Shown here one piece after another: positions 51,336-59,652 of a stretch of DNA of 64,000 nt. Position 1 is the first letter of the stretch. Each line of letters opens with the position of its first letter. The stretch comes from UBA5072 sp041737175. Lineage in GTDB: Bacteria > Bacteroidota > Bacteroidia > Bacteroidales > UBA10428. The translations under genes were made by a program, and so were the position numbers. The stretch is taken from positions 1 to 64,000 of the forward strand of contig JBGSSF010000030.1 in NCBI GenBank assembly GCA_041737175.1, in the 5' to 3' direction. The notes beneath the pieces were generated by a model. The model was not told where the DNA came from. It did no database searches and was given only the letters and a program-made list of their open reading frames with translations.

Positions 51336-52025
51336 CTATTCTACGGATTTTTTTATTCTGGGTTCGATTTTTAACAATTTATATTTAGCTATTTTTTTCC
51401 CATCTGCCCGGCTTACAGTACCCATATAATCCACATAGGCAACAAACTCATTCACCTCGTTCCTGTAAAGCTGATCGGTCCTGATCCAGGTGATATCCTC
51501 CGAAGCCAGCTGAAAGTTGTTGTACTGCTCATGCCAGACATCCACGAAATAAACCACAGGATTGAGATTCTCAAACGTGGCAACACCGTTGGCATCCGTA
51601 TACCCTTCAATAACCGGATTGGTCTGATAATCCCAATCCGTTACCGTAGGATAAAGAATTACGCTTGCATCGGATACACGGTAATGATCGTAATACTCCT
51701 CCACTATAACATTGAGAGTTGTGGTAAGCACTTCTATGGTCATGTATCTTCTGTCTACCACACGTTGACCAACGAAAGCCGTAAGAGTTACCTCATATAC
51801 TCCGGTACGATCATAATAATGCGATGCGTTCATCGCATCCGACCATGTGCCGTCACCAAAATCCCATTCAAAGTTATCGGCGAAATCCGAAGAAGTGTTC
51901 GTAAAATAGACCGTTTCATAGACCTCTACCCTCTGCGATGAGACATAAAAATCAGCATAGGGTTCGCGCTCACAGGAGGCCAGGACAAGAATCAGCGCAG
52001 ACAGTATGAGTATATTTCTTTTCAT
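51336..52025 (-). CDS. PKD-domain lipoprotein
   Basis: A 229-residue surface or periplasmic lipoprotein. I use the ATG at 52025 (MKRNILIL) because the signal peptide then has normal length. The lipobox is LVLASC with Cys18. A PKD domain follows (about 24-103, with FEWDFGDGTWSDAMNASHYY), and then a carboxypeptidase-regulatory-like or Ig-like domain (about 105-175) with YTDANGVATFENL. It has no catalytic motif; such proteins bind partners or polysaccharide. It is a single-gene unit with its own terminator. Confidence 0.82.
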   Translation of the reverse strand: MKRNILILSALILVLASCEREPYADFYVSSQRVEVYETVYFTNTSSDFADNFEWDFGDGTWSDAMNASHYYDRTGVYEVTLTAFVGQRVVDRRYMTIEVLTTTLNVIVEEYYDHYRVSDASVILYPTVTDWDYQTNPVIEGYTDANGVATFENLNPVVYFVDVWHEQYNNFQLASEDITWIRTDQLYRNEVNEFVAYVDYMGTVSRADGKKIAKYKLLKIEPRIKKSVE

Positions 52026-52218
52026 GGTTTCAGTCATTTTTACTTACTTACTGGTATTAATTCAAAAGGCATGCCAATTGCCTGATTATTTTTATAACTT
52101 TTGCAGACCGATTAATAATGTCAAATGATTGGTGATGCATAATTTTCGAAAAAATTTATATATAATTAATATTAAGCATATTATAACCGTTCTTTGTTTT
52201 GGATTAGCATTTTCAAAT

Positions 52219-52425
52219 AACCCCAAAGGGATTAAATTTGAATAACCGTGGGTGCAACCCACGGTGTGGATAACTGAAACATTTCACAACCCTGAAAGGG
52301 TTGAATTTTATGTACAGTGTTTCAGTATTGTTCAACCCTTTCAGGGTTGTGTATCCGGGTGTATTTTGGTTTCCGTGGGTTGCACCCACGGTTATTGAGA
52401 TTAAGCCACTTCGTGGCATGGCAAA
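52219..52425. repeat. Large composite palindrome (REP-like element)
   Basis: Four perfect small palindromes are arranged as a larger inverted repeat. CCGTGGGTGCAACCCACGG (52246-52264) and CAACCCTGAAAGGGTTG (52287-52303) are mirrored by their reverse complements at 52333-52349 and 52373-52391, with minor hairpins (CCCCAAAGGG; GCCACTTCGTGGC) at the outer edges. It fills most of the 471-bp gap between the PKD lipoprotein and the GH127/GH146 gene; the rest is AT-rich with no gene. Confidence 0.9.
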
Positions 52426-52496
52426 ATAATTGATAGATTGCAAATTAAATAGTATTTCAATCCATAATAAGGCATTTATTTAAAGCATCATTACTA

Positions 52497-54866
52497 ATGT
52501 TTAATAATAAGATGAAAAGGAAACTTTTTTTCATATTGCTGATCCCGGCAATTTCCATGAATACTGCGTTTTCACAGTATCCCGGTCAGCATGAACTCAA
52601 AATGAAGGCGGAGATCGCTGTTCCCCTGAAAGCCTTTGCTTTTGACCTGGATGAGGTCAGGATCACCGGGGGTGTATTTAAAACGGCCATGGAAAAGGAC
52701 ATCGCTAATCTGTTGCTCCTGGAACCCGACCGGTTGCTGCACAGGTTTCATTTGCATGCCGGATTGCCTGTTAAAGGTGCGGTATATGGCGGCTGGGAGA
52801 GTATGGGATTATCGGGTCACACCCTGGGACATTATTTATCAGCCTGTGCCATGGTATATGCTGGCACAGGCAATCCCGAGTTCAGGAAACGGCTGGATTA
52901 CATCACGGATGAATTGGAGCTATGCCAGAAGGCCAGAAAAACAGGTTATGTGGGTGCCATTCCCAATGAAGATTCAATTTTCAACCAGGTTGCCCGTGGC
53001 GATATCCGTTCACGCGGTTTCGATCTGAACGGAGGCTGGTCGCCCTGGTACACGGTGCATAAGGTAATGGCAGGCCTGGTTGACGCATATCTCTACGGAG
53101 GAAATGAAAAAGCCCTGCGGGTTGTGCTGGGTATGGCAGAATGGACAGCCGGCATCGTGGATCCGCTTACGCGTGAACAATGTCTGGAAATGCTCAATTG
53201 TGAATATGGCGGTATGAATGAAGTCCTGGTTAATATTTATGCCATAACAGGCAGTAAAAAATACCTGGAGCTATCCCGTAAATTTCACGACGAATTTGTA
53301 ATGGGCCAGTTGGCAAAGCGGATCGATCCCATGCCCGGAAAACACTCCAATACCAACGTGCCAAAAGCTGTAGGAGCAGCCCGCCGCTATGAGCTGACGG
53401 GAGTAGAAGAAGACAGAACGATAGCCGATTTCTTCTGGGAAACCATGGTGCACCATCATTCCTATGTTATCGGGGGCAACAGCAATTATGAGTATTGCGG
53501 AGAGCCCGGCAAACTGAATGACAGGCTGAGTGATAACACCTGTGAAACATGCAATACTTATAACATGCTGAAGCTTACCCGGCATTTGTTTTGCATGCAC
53601 CCTGACCAGGAACTGGCTGATTTTTACGAGAGGGCGCAGTATAACCATATACTGGCTTCACAGAACCAGGTTGACGGCAAGGTTTGCTATTTCGTTCCCC
53701 TTCGCATGGGAACGCGCAAAGTATTCAGCGATCCATTCAATACTTTCACCTGCTGTGTCGGAAGCGGTATGGAAAATCACGTCAAATATGCCGAAAGCAT
53801 TTATTACAGGTCCGATGACGGAGGTTTGTATGTGAACTTGTTTATACCTTCCGAACTGAACTGGAAAAGCAGGGGAGTCAGGATTTCACAGGAAACCAGC
53901 TTTCCTGAGGGGGATAAAACCACCCTGCGCTTTTCAATGGATAAGAAAATCCGGTTTCCTCTGTATTTGAGGAATCCCGGATGGGCCAGGCAGGGAATTA
54001 CCATAAAGGTGAATGATGCAACTGCCGTGGTCAGCAGAAATGCTGCAGGATTTTGGGTAGTGGACAGGGAATGGCAGGACGGTGACAAGGTGGAAGTCGT
54101 TTTCCCCATGGAGCTGTATTCCGAGAGTATGCCAGATAATGCCGACAGGGCAGCGTTTTTATTTGGTCCGGTTGTGCTGGCGGGTCAGCTGGGAAACGAA
54201 CAACCCGACCCGGTATATGGAACGCCGGTTTTGCTGACATCTCAAAGGGATCCTGGTAAATGGATCAAACCAGTCCCCGGTTCTCCTTTGTTGTTCCGGA
54301 CCGACAAAGCCGGACAACCCTTCGACTTTTTACTGAAACCATTTTTCCTCACAAATGACCAGTATTACAGTGTTTACTTCGATTTTTTCACCCCGGCGGC
54401 ATGGGAGGAAAGGAAAGCGGAATATGAAACAGAGAAAAGGAGGCAGCAGGCAATTGAAAACAGGACCATTGACAATTTCAGGATTGGGGAAATGCAACCG
54501 GAACGTGACCATCAACTGGAAGCCAGTGAAAAATCATATGTGGATGCAGCTTTGGGACGCATGGGCCGGGAGGCCAGGGCAGATAACTATTTTTCATTCT
54601 CCATGACAGTCAACCCGAAGTTGACCAATCATTTGCTTTTAACCTATATCGGTGACGATACCAACCGTAAGTTTGATATCCTGGTGGATGGCGCCACACT
54701 CACTACTGTGGAATGGAACGGTGGTAAAACGGGACGGTTTTATGATGTAGAATATCCTCTTCCGGCAGAACTCATCCAGGGAAAGACCCGGATTACGGTG
54801 AAAATCCTGGCCAATCAAGGACTCACTGCCGGAAGAATTTTTGGTTGCCGGGTTGTTAGTGAATAA
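52497..54866 (+). CDS. GH127/GH146-type beta-L-arabinofuranosidase
   Basis: A 789-residue secreted glycosidase of the former DUF1680 family. A signal peptide covers about residues 1-26; an alternative ATG at 52512 gives a shorter one. The (alpha/alpha)6 catalytic domain has the zinc/thiolate site as Cys349-E-T-Cys352 (NTCETCNTYN) and FTCCVGSGMENH with Cys419/Cys420, one of which is the nucleophile in this family. A beta-rich C-terminal half with an additional domain (about 640-789) suggests the GH146 layout. It should remove beta-L-arabinofuranose as found on plant hydroxyproline glycoproteins and some pectins. The substrate is inferred. Confidence 0.85.
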   Translation: MFNNKMKRKLFFILLIPAISMNTAFSQYPGQHELKMKAEIAVPLKAFAFDLDEVRITGGVFKTAMEKDIANLLLLEPDRLLHRFHLHAGLPVKGAVYGGWESMGLSGHTLGHYLSACAMVYAGTGNPEFRKRLDYITDELELCQKARKTGYVGAIPNEDSIFNQVARGDIRSRGFDLNGGWSPWYTVHKVMAGLVDAYLYGGNEKALRVVLGMAEWTAGIVDPLTREQCLEMLNCEYGGMNEVLVNIYAITGSKKYLELSRKFHDEFVMGQLAKRIDPMPGKHSNTNVPKAVGAARRYELTGVEEDRTIADFFWETMVHHHSYVIGGNSNYEYCGEPGKLNDRLSDNTCETCNTYNMLKLTRHLFCMHPDQELADFYERAQYNHILASQNQVDGKVCYFVPLRMGTRKVFSDPFNTFTCCVGSGMENHVKYAESIYYRSDDGGLYVNLFIPSELNWKSRGVRISQETSFPEGDKTTLRFSMDKKIRFPLYLRNPGWARQGITIKVNDATAVVSRNAAGFWVVDREWQDGDKVEVVFPMELYSESMPDNADRAAFLFGPVVLAGQLGNEQPDPVYGTPVLLTSQRDPGKWIKPVPGSPLLFRTDKAGQPFDFLLKPFFLTNDQYYSVYFDFFTPAAWEERKAEYETEKRRQQAIENRTIDNFRIGEMQPERDHQLEASEKSYVDAALGRMGREARADNYFSFSMTVNPKLTNHLLLTYIGDDTNRKFDILVDGATLTTVEWNGGKTGRFYDVEYPLPAELIQGKTRITVKILANQGLTAGRIFGCRVVSE

Positions 54867-54873
54867 ACAACGG

Positions 54874-55656
54874 TCAAATCTGTGAACTGTTCGCCGGCGT
54901 CAGGAAGATTCTGCGGATATTGCTGACTGTATCGGCGTATTCGGGCCTGACACGCATGGTATTCCAATCTTCATGCGAGGTAAATCTGTTCCAGGCAGCA
55001 TCGCGATCTGCCATATCCCTGAATCCGATCATATAGATCAGGCCAGGCATGTAGTTTCCAGCCAAAATCCTGCCGAAGAATACCGGAATAAGCCCAACTC
55101 TGAGAAAAAGTCCAATTTCTTCCCGGTTGAACATCATAATCTTTCTTCTTCCTGCATCTTCACTCGCACTTTCGTATATGCGCAGTTCGAACAGACTTTT
55201 CTTTTCAGCGGGTATGCTCAGGGCAGGGAATTCATCGAAGGCTTCCAGCAGGAAAGTCTCAAACCTGGTATAAACAGCACCTGAAGCGGGCAGGTTATTG
55301 TAATTACCGGATGCCTTCAGGAAGTCAGGATCAGTGAACCACTCCGACTGCACAGCGAAATAAGCTGAAGCGTTCGGATAGGCAAACATCACATAAAGTT
55401 TTACAGGCTCCTCCAGGCTGTAATCATTGAACGCGGCAAACTTCACATTGCGTTTGTTCAGGAACGGAATCAGGGCTTCTTTGAAATATTGTTCCAGAAG
55501 TCCCTTTGCATTTGCAGCACGCGAAATATGATAGATCCTTAATTCAAAAAGACTTTTTTCAGGATTTTCGACCATCCGGCTCCCCAAAACGGGGATCGAA
55601 AGGGATACCGTGCCTGCAGCCAATGCTGAATTCTTCAAAAATGATCTTCTCTTCAT
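54874..55656 (-). CDS. Exported protein with two NIPSNAP domains
   Basis: A 260-residue protein with a twin-arginine-like start (KRRSFLKNSALAAG, then a hydrophobic stretch to about 25). Two ferredoxin-like NIPSNAP domains follow, each opening with the same phrase: SLFELRIYHIS near residue 34 and SLFELRIYESA near 155. No catalytic residues are known for NIPSNAP proteins, so I assign no function. Its 3' end is 7 nt from the convergent GH127/GH146 stop. Confidence 0.8.
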   Translation of the reverse strand: MKRRSFLKNSALAAGTVSLSIPVLGSRMVENPEKSLFELRIYHISRAANAKGLLEQYFKEALIPFLNKRNVKFAAFNDYSLEEPVKLYVMFAYPNASAYFAVQSEWFTDPDFLKASGNYNNLPASGAVYTRFETFLLEAFDEFPALSIPAEKKSLFELRIYESASEDAGRRKIMMFNREEIGLFLRVGLIPVFFGRILAGNYMPGLIYMIGFRDMADRDAAWNRFTSHEDWNTMRVRPEYADTVSNIRRIFLTPANSSQI

Positions 55657-55739
55657 GCATGTATTTTTTAATATTATGACAATCGGGAATTAATAACATT
55701 AAAATGGGTTGGTATTAAGACAATTATCTTTAGCCCTAA

Positions 55740-55915
55740 TGTCGCCCCTAATGGGGCTTAACGAATTGTGTTTTTGCTTCTTCTACCAAAATATCGCCCC
55801 TAATGGGGCTTAAAACCATATAGCCTATATAAAGCACCAGAGGTGCGGTATTATGGTAGAAAAAAAAGTTGTGACCCAAATGATAAGCACCGTAGGTGCG
55901 ACATTATGGTTTTAT
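55740..55915. repeat. REP-like element with four small palindromes
   Basis: The 363-bp gap between the NIPSNAP and RNA helicase genes holds two copies of GCCCCTAATGGGGC (55744-55757, 55796-55809), then GCACCAGAGGTGC (55834-55846) and GCACCGTAGGTGC (55887-55899). The two right copies are each followed by a (G/A)(T/C)ATTATGG tail, and TTCTACCAAAATAT before the second left palindrome is nearly the reverse complement of TATTATGGTAGAA on the right. It is the sort of element linked elsewhere to REP-associated transposases; none is in the window. Confidence 0.85.
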
Positions 55916-56019
55916 TCTTCAAAACCGTCCCAATATTAAAAGTTACATTTAAAGATAGGAAGAATTCTGCAACGATCGCTCAGTTTAAGAAAGTGTTTTC
56001 CTGATTTCCCATACCGCTG

Positions 56020-57246
56020 TTACCGGCTGGGCCTCGCATACCATTTTCTTGTATTGCTGGTATTGTGAGGCCTTGAAGGTGCCGGTTTTGTTACTTTAAC
56101 AGGATGGGCGTTTTTCAGGGGAAAAGAATGGTCATCAACTACCGGTATCCTTTTGTTAATCAGCTTTTCAATATCCCTGAGGTAGGATTTTTCTTCCGCA
56201 TCGCAAAGTGAATAGGCTGTGCCTGCCGCGCCAGCTCTTCCGGTGCGTCCGATACGATGGACATATGTTTCTGCCACATTGGGTATTTCATAATTGATGA
56301 CATAACCCAGGTCGTCAACATCAATGCCCCGGGAAGCTATATCTGTGGCTACCAGTACACGCGTGGTCTGCGCCTTGAAATTGGCCAGTGCCCTTTGCCG
56401 GGCATTCTGCGCCTTATCACCATGAATGGCCTCTGCCTTGATATTGTTGCTGAGGAGAACACGCATGACTTTATCTGCGCCATATTTCGTACGTGTAAAT
56501 ACCAGCGCTGATTTAATGGACTTGTTCTTTAAAATATCCATCAGCAGGGCATTTTTATTCCCTTTATCAACGTAATATACATACTGATCGATGGTTTCTA
56601 CCGTGGAGGAAGAGGGGGTGACTTCGACCCTTTTGGGATTATTCAGAATGGAACCGGCAAGCTTCATAATATCGGGATGCAGCGTGGCGGAGAAGAATAA
56701 AGTCTGCCGTTTTTTGGGAAGATGGGAAAGGATCTTCTTTACATCGATTATAAAACCCATATCCAGCATGCGATCGGCCTCGTCCAGTACAAAAATCTCA
56801 ACATCCCTAAGGGAAACAAATCCCTGGTTCATGAGATCGAGCAGCCTGCCGGGAGTGGCGATCAGAATATCCACACCTCTCTGCAGAGCCCTGGTCTGAT
56901 GATACTGGCTCACTCCGCCAAATATGACGGTGTTGTTTAAACGGACATGACGTCCGTAAGACTGAAAACTTTCGCCGATCTGTATGGCCAATTCACGTGT
57001 CGGGGTCAGAATAAGACTCCGGATCCGTTTTTTGTTATCGTTTGATTTATTGGCACTTAAGAGTTGCAGAATCGGGATGGCAAAAGCGGCTGTTTTTCCT
57101 GTACCGGTTTGGGCACAACCCAGTAAATCACTGCCCTTTAAAACGATGGGGATTGCTTGTTCCTGTATGGGGGTTGGTGATGTGTAACCTTCTTCTTTTA
57201 AAGAATCGAGAACGGGTTGAATAATGTTTAATGATTGAAAAGACAT
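56020..57246 (-). CDS. DEAD-box RNA helicase, RhlE type
   Basis: A 408-residue ATP-dependent RNA helicase. Q motif PTPIQEQAIP, motif I AQTGTGKTA, motif II VLDEADRML, motif III FSATL, motif V ATDIASRGID and motif VI YVHRIGRTGRAG are all present in the correct order. The short, basic C-terminal tail (about 375-408) is typical of RhlE-like helicases used in ribosome assembly or mRNA decay. Exact subtype is not certain. Confidence 0.93.
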   Translation of the reverse strand: MSFQSLNIIQPVLDSLKEEGYTSPTPIQEQAIPIVLKGSDLLGCAQTGTGKTAAFAIPILQLLSANKSNDNKKRIRSLILTPTRELAIQIGESFQSYGRHVRLNNTVIFGGVSQYHQTRALQRGVDILIATPGRLLDLMNQGFVSLRDVEIFVLDEADRMLDMGFIIDVKKILSHLPKKRQTLFFSATLHPDIMKLAGSILNNPKRVEVTPSSSTVETIDQYVYYVDKGNKNALLMDILKNKSIKSALVFTRTKYGADKVMRVLLSNNIKAEAIHGDKAQNARQRALANFKAQTTRVLVATDIASRGIDVDDLGYVINYEIPNVAETYVHRIGRTGRAGAAGTAYSLCDAEEKSYLRDIEKLINKRIPVVDDHSFPLKNAHPVKVTKPAPSRPHNTSNTRKWYARPSR

Positions 57247-57324
57247 AAATTAATTTAAATAAAATTTGTAGTGATTTAAACCTGAATGCATCAGGCGGTG
57301 AAAAGTTTTGAGCTTAACATTCGG

Positions 57325-57332
57325 CAAAGATA
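57325..57332 (-). promoter_or_regulatory. Possible -7 element of the helicase gene
   Basis: TATCTTTG on the minus strand matches TAnnTTTG exactly and lies about 80 nt upstream of the start. No TTG is seen at the right distance, so this is weak. Confidence 0.3.
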
Positions 57333-57436
57333 AGATATTTAATTCATTTCTGCTTTTTATTTGCAAATAACTGGTAATTTTAACCGGAATAAAAATACAA
57401 ATGATCCTGTAAATGAATTAATATCAGCATTTAACC

Positions 57437-58837
57437 ATGAAAAAATTACTTTTTATTGCACTGTATTTTCTGCCCGTATGCACGCAAGCCCAAAACGACG
57501 CTGATTTCGATCACTATTTCGAGGATCAGACCCTGCGCATCGATTATTATCACACCGGCGATGCTAAAAGCGAAATATTCAGCATGGACAGGATTTACAA
57601 ACAGGGTACCTGGGCAGGTCATCCCGGTCATTGTATTCAGCCCTTCGAAATGGGCCTTTATAAGGTAAATGTATTTGATATAGCCACCAACCGGTTGATT
57701 TTTTCAAAGGGATACAACAGCATTTTTGCAGAATACCAGACCATTGAGCCTGCCATCAGGGGCGTCAAACGCACCTATCACGAATCGGTATTGATTCCCT
57801 GTCCCCAAAAGCCCTTCATACTGATTATAGAAAAACGCGACCGTTATAATTTGCTTTCCCCGGTTTTTACACAGACCATTGATCCCGCTGACTATCACAT
57901 CATAACCGAGAAATTCAGTCTCCATCACGATGTGGTCATTCCGGTAATTCAAAACGGGAATCCGCACCATAAAGTCGACCTGGTTATTCTGGCCGAAGGG
58001 TATCAGGCGGATGAGCTGGATAAATTTAAAAGTGATCTGAAATATTACACCGATTTATTTTTCAAGGTTGAGCCCTACAAGAGCAGGGCAAAACAATTCA
58101 ATATCAGCGGCATTTTCAGCGCTTCCGAAGAAAGCGGAACCGATGAACCGCGGCAGGGCATTTACAGAAATACAAGGCTGGGCAGTTCATTCAATGCCTT
58201 TGACCTTGACCGCTATTGCCTTGCCGAGGATAACAAAAGTATCCGCGATGTGGCGGCCAATACACCCTATGATGCCATCCTGATCATGGTGAACCGGAAT
58301 CGCTATGGCGGTGGCGGGATCTACAACTGGCAGACCGTATTTAATACCGGCTCTCCCTGGCGTGATTACGTTTTCCTGCATGAATTCGGCCATGCCTTTG
58401 CCGGGTTGGCTGACGAATATTTCTCTTCGCCGGTTGCCTATGTCGATTTTTATACCTCGGGGGTGGAACCGCTTGAACCCAACATTACAGCGTTGATTGA
58501 CACTACTCATGTGAAATGGGAACAATACCTTTCACCCGGTCTCGATGTTCCTACAGAATGGGGCAAGGCAACCTATGACAGCCTGGTAATCCGCCTTTCG
58601 GCAATACAGGAAGAGAGTGAAAGGAACAGGTTGAATAAGCAGATAGAGGATTTTTTCAGGAATCACCCGCTCAGGGACAAGATAGGGGTATTTGAGGGCG
58701 CCAATTACATGACAAAAGGCATGTACCGTCCCACACTCATGTCGCTTATGCATAAATTTGAAGAGGATAGATTATCTTATGATATTGTTAATGAGCAGGC
58801 TATCATTTCAACCATTCACTATTATACCGGTGACTGA
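57437..58837 (+). CDS. M64 (IgA peptidase) family zinc metalloprotease
   Basis: A 466-residue exported protease with signal peptide MKKLLFIALYFLPVCTQA. An N-terminal beta-domain (about 25-150) precedes the catalytic domain, which has the zincin motif HEFGH (315-319) in FLHEFGHAFAGLADEY, the later Glu/Asp ligand position included. Family M64 is named from the Clostridium ramosum IgA protease, which cleaves at a proline-rich hinge; most Bacteroidetes members have unknown substrates. Its stop (TGA) is immediately followed by the ATG of the activase gene. In this context it may attack Pro/Hyp-rich protein. Confidence 0.88.
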   Translation: MKKLLFIALYFLPVCTQAQNDADFDHYFEDQTLRIDYYHTGDAKSEIFSMDRIYKQGTWAGHPGHCIQPFEMGLYKVNVFDIATNRLIFSKGYNSIFAEYQTIEPAIRGVKRTYHESVLIPCPQKPFILIIEKRDRYNLLSPVFTQTIDPADYHIITEKFSLHHDVVIPVIQNGNPHHKVDLVILAEGYQADELDKFKSDLKYYTDLFFKVEPYKSRAKQFNISGIFSASEESGTDEPRQGIYRNTRLGSSFNAFDLDRYCLAEDNKSIRDVAANTPYDAILIMVNRNRYGGGGIYNWQTVFNTGSPWRDYVFLHEFGHAFAGLADEYFSSPVAYVDFYTSGVEPLEPNITALIDTTHVKWEQYLSPGLDVPTEWGKATYDSLVIRLSAIQEESERNRLNKQIEDFFRNHPLRDKIGVFEGANYMTKGMYRPTLMSLMHKFEEDRLSYDIVNEQAIISTIHYYTGD

Positions 58838-59641
58838 ATGGCGGCCAAAGGATTGATTTTTGATATCAAGCGTTTTTCGGTAAATGACGGTCCGGGTATC
58901 CGCACCACGGTGTTTCTGAAGGGATGCCCCCTGGCTTGCCGGTGGTGTCATAATCCCGAAAGTCAGTCGTGTGAGACGGAACCCATCATTGTTACCCGCA
59001 AACTGAACGGGAAGGAATTTCAACTTCAGGAAACTGTGGGGAAGTATATGACGGTTGAGGAAGTAATGGCCGAGCTTCTGAAAGAAAATATTTTTCATGA
59101 AACTTCGGGCGGAGGAGTCACTTTTTCGGGCGGGGAACCCTTGTTTCAGCCTGAATTCCTGGCAGATCTTGCCCGGGCCTGTCGCTCCAGGAACATCCAT
59201 ACCTGTCTCGATACCAGCGGCTACTGCGATCCGTGTCTTTTCAGCCGGCTCATACCCCTGTTTGATTTGTTTCTCTATGATATCAAAATCCTTGACCGTG
59301 ATCAACATATTCAATACACAGGGTATCCGAATGATGAGATTCTGGCTAACCTGCGTCAGTTGGATAAAACCGGGGTCCCATATATCATCAGGGTGCCGGT
59401 AATTCCCGGGGTGAATGATGATCCGGAAAGCATGAACAGTCTGCTGACTTTTACCGGGTCCCTGGCAAACCCGGTGAAGGAGATTCATTTTTTACCATAT
59501 CATCCTTTGGCCTTCACTAAACTGAAGAATCTGGGAAGGATTGATAAAATGGACAAATCCATAAGGATAAATGAATCAGAACTTCATAAATTTGTGATTG
59601 AATTTGAACAAGCTGGTTATAAAGTCAAAACGGGTGGTTAA
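58838..59641 (+). CDS. Glycyl-radical enzyme activase (radical SAM)
   Basis: A 267-residue radical SAM protein that abstracts hydrogen from the catalytic glycine of the adjacent enzyme. The cluster motif is Cys30-x3-Cys34-x2-Cys37 (GCPLACRWCHNPE) and the SAM motif is TFSGGEPLF. The insert that in many activases carries two extra [4Fe-4S] clusters is replaced by about 30 residues with only one cysteine (RKLNGKEFQLQETVG), so it is a compact, single-cluster type like PFL activase. It lies 0 nt after the M64 gene and 11 nt before its partner. Confidence 0.93.
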   Translation: MAAKGLIFDIKRFSVNDGPGIRTTVFLKGCPLACRWCHNPESQSCETEPIIVTRKLNGKEFQLQETVGKYMTVEEVMAELLKENIFHETSGGGVTFSGGEPLFQPEFLADLARACRSRNIHTCLDTSGYCDPCLFSRLIPLFDLFLYDIKILDRDQHIQYTGYPNDEILANLRQLDKTGVPYIIRVPVIPGVNDDPESMNSLLTFTGSLANPVKEIHFLPYHPLAFTKLKNLGRIDKMDKSIRINESELHKFVIEFEQAGYKVKTGG

Positions 59642-59652
59642 TTATCTCTGAC

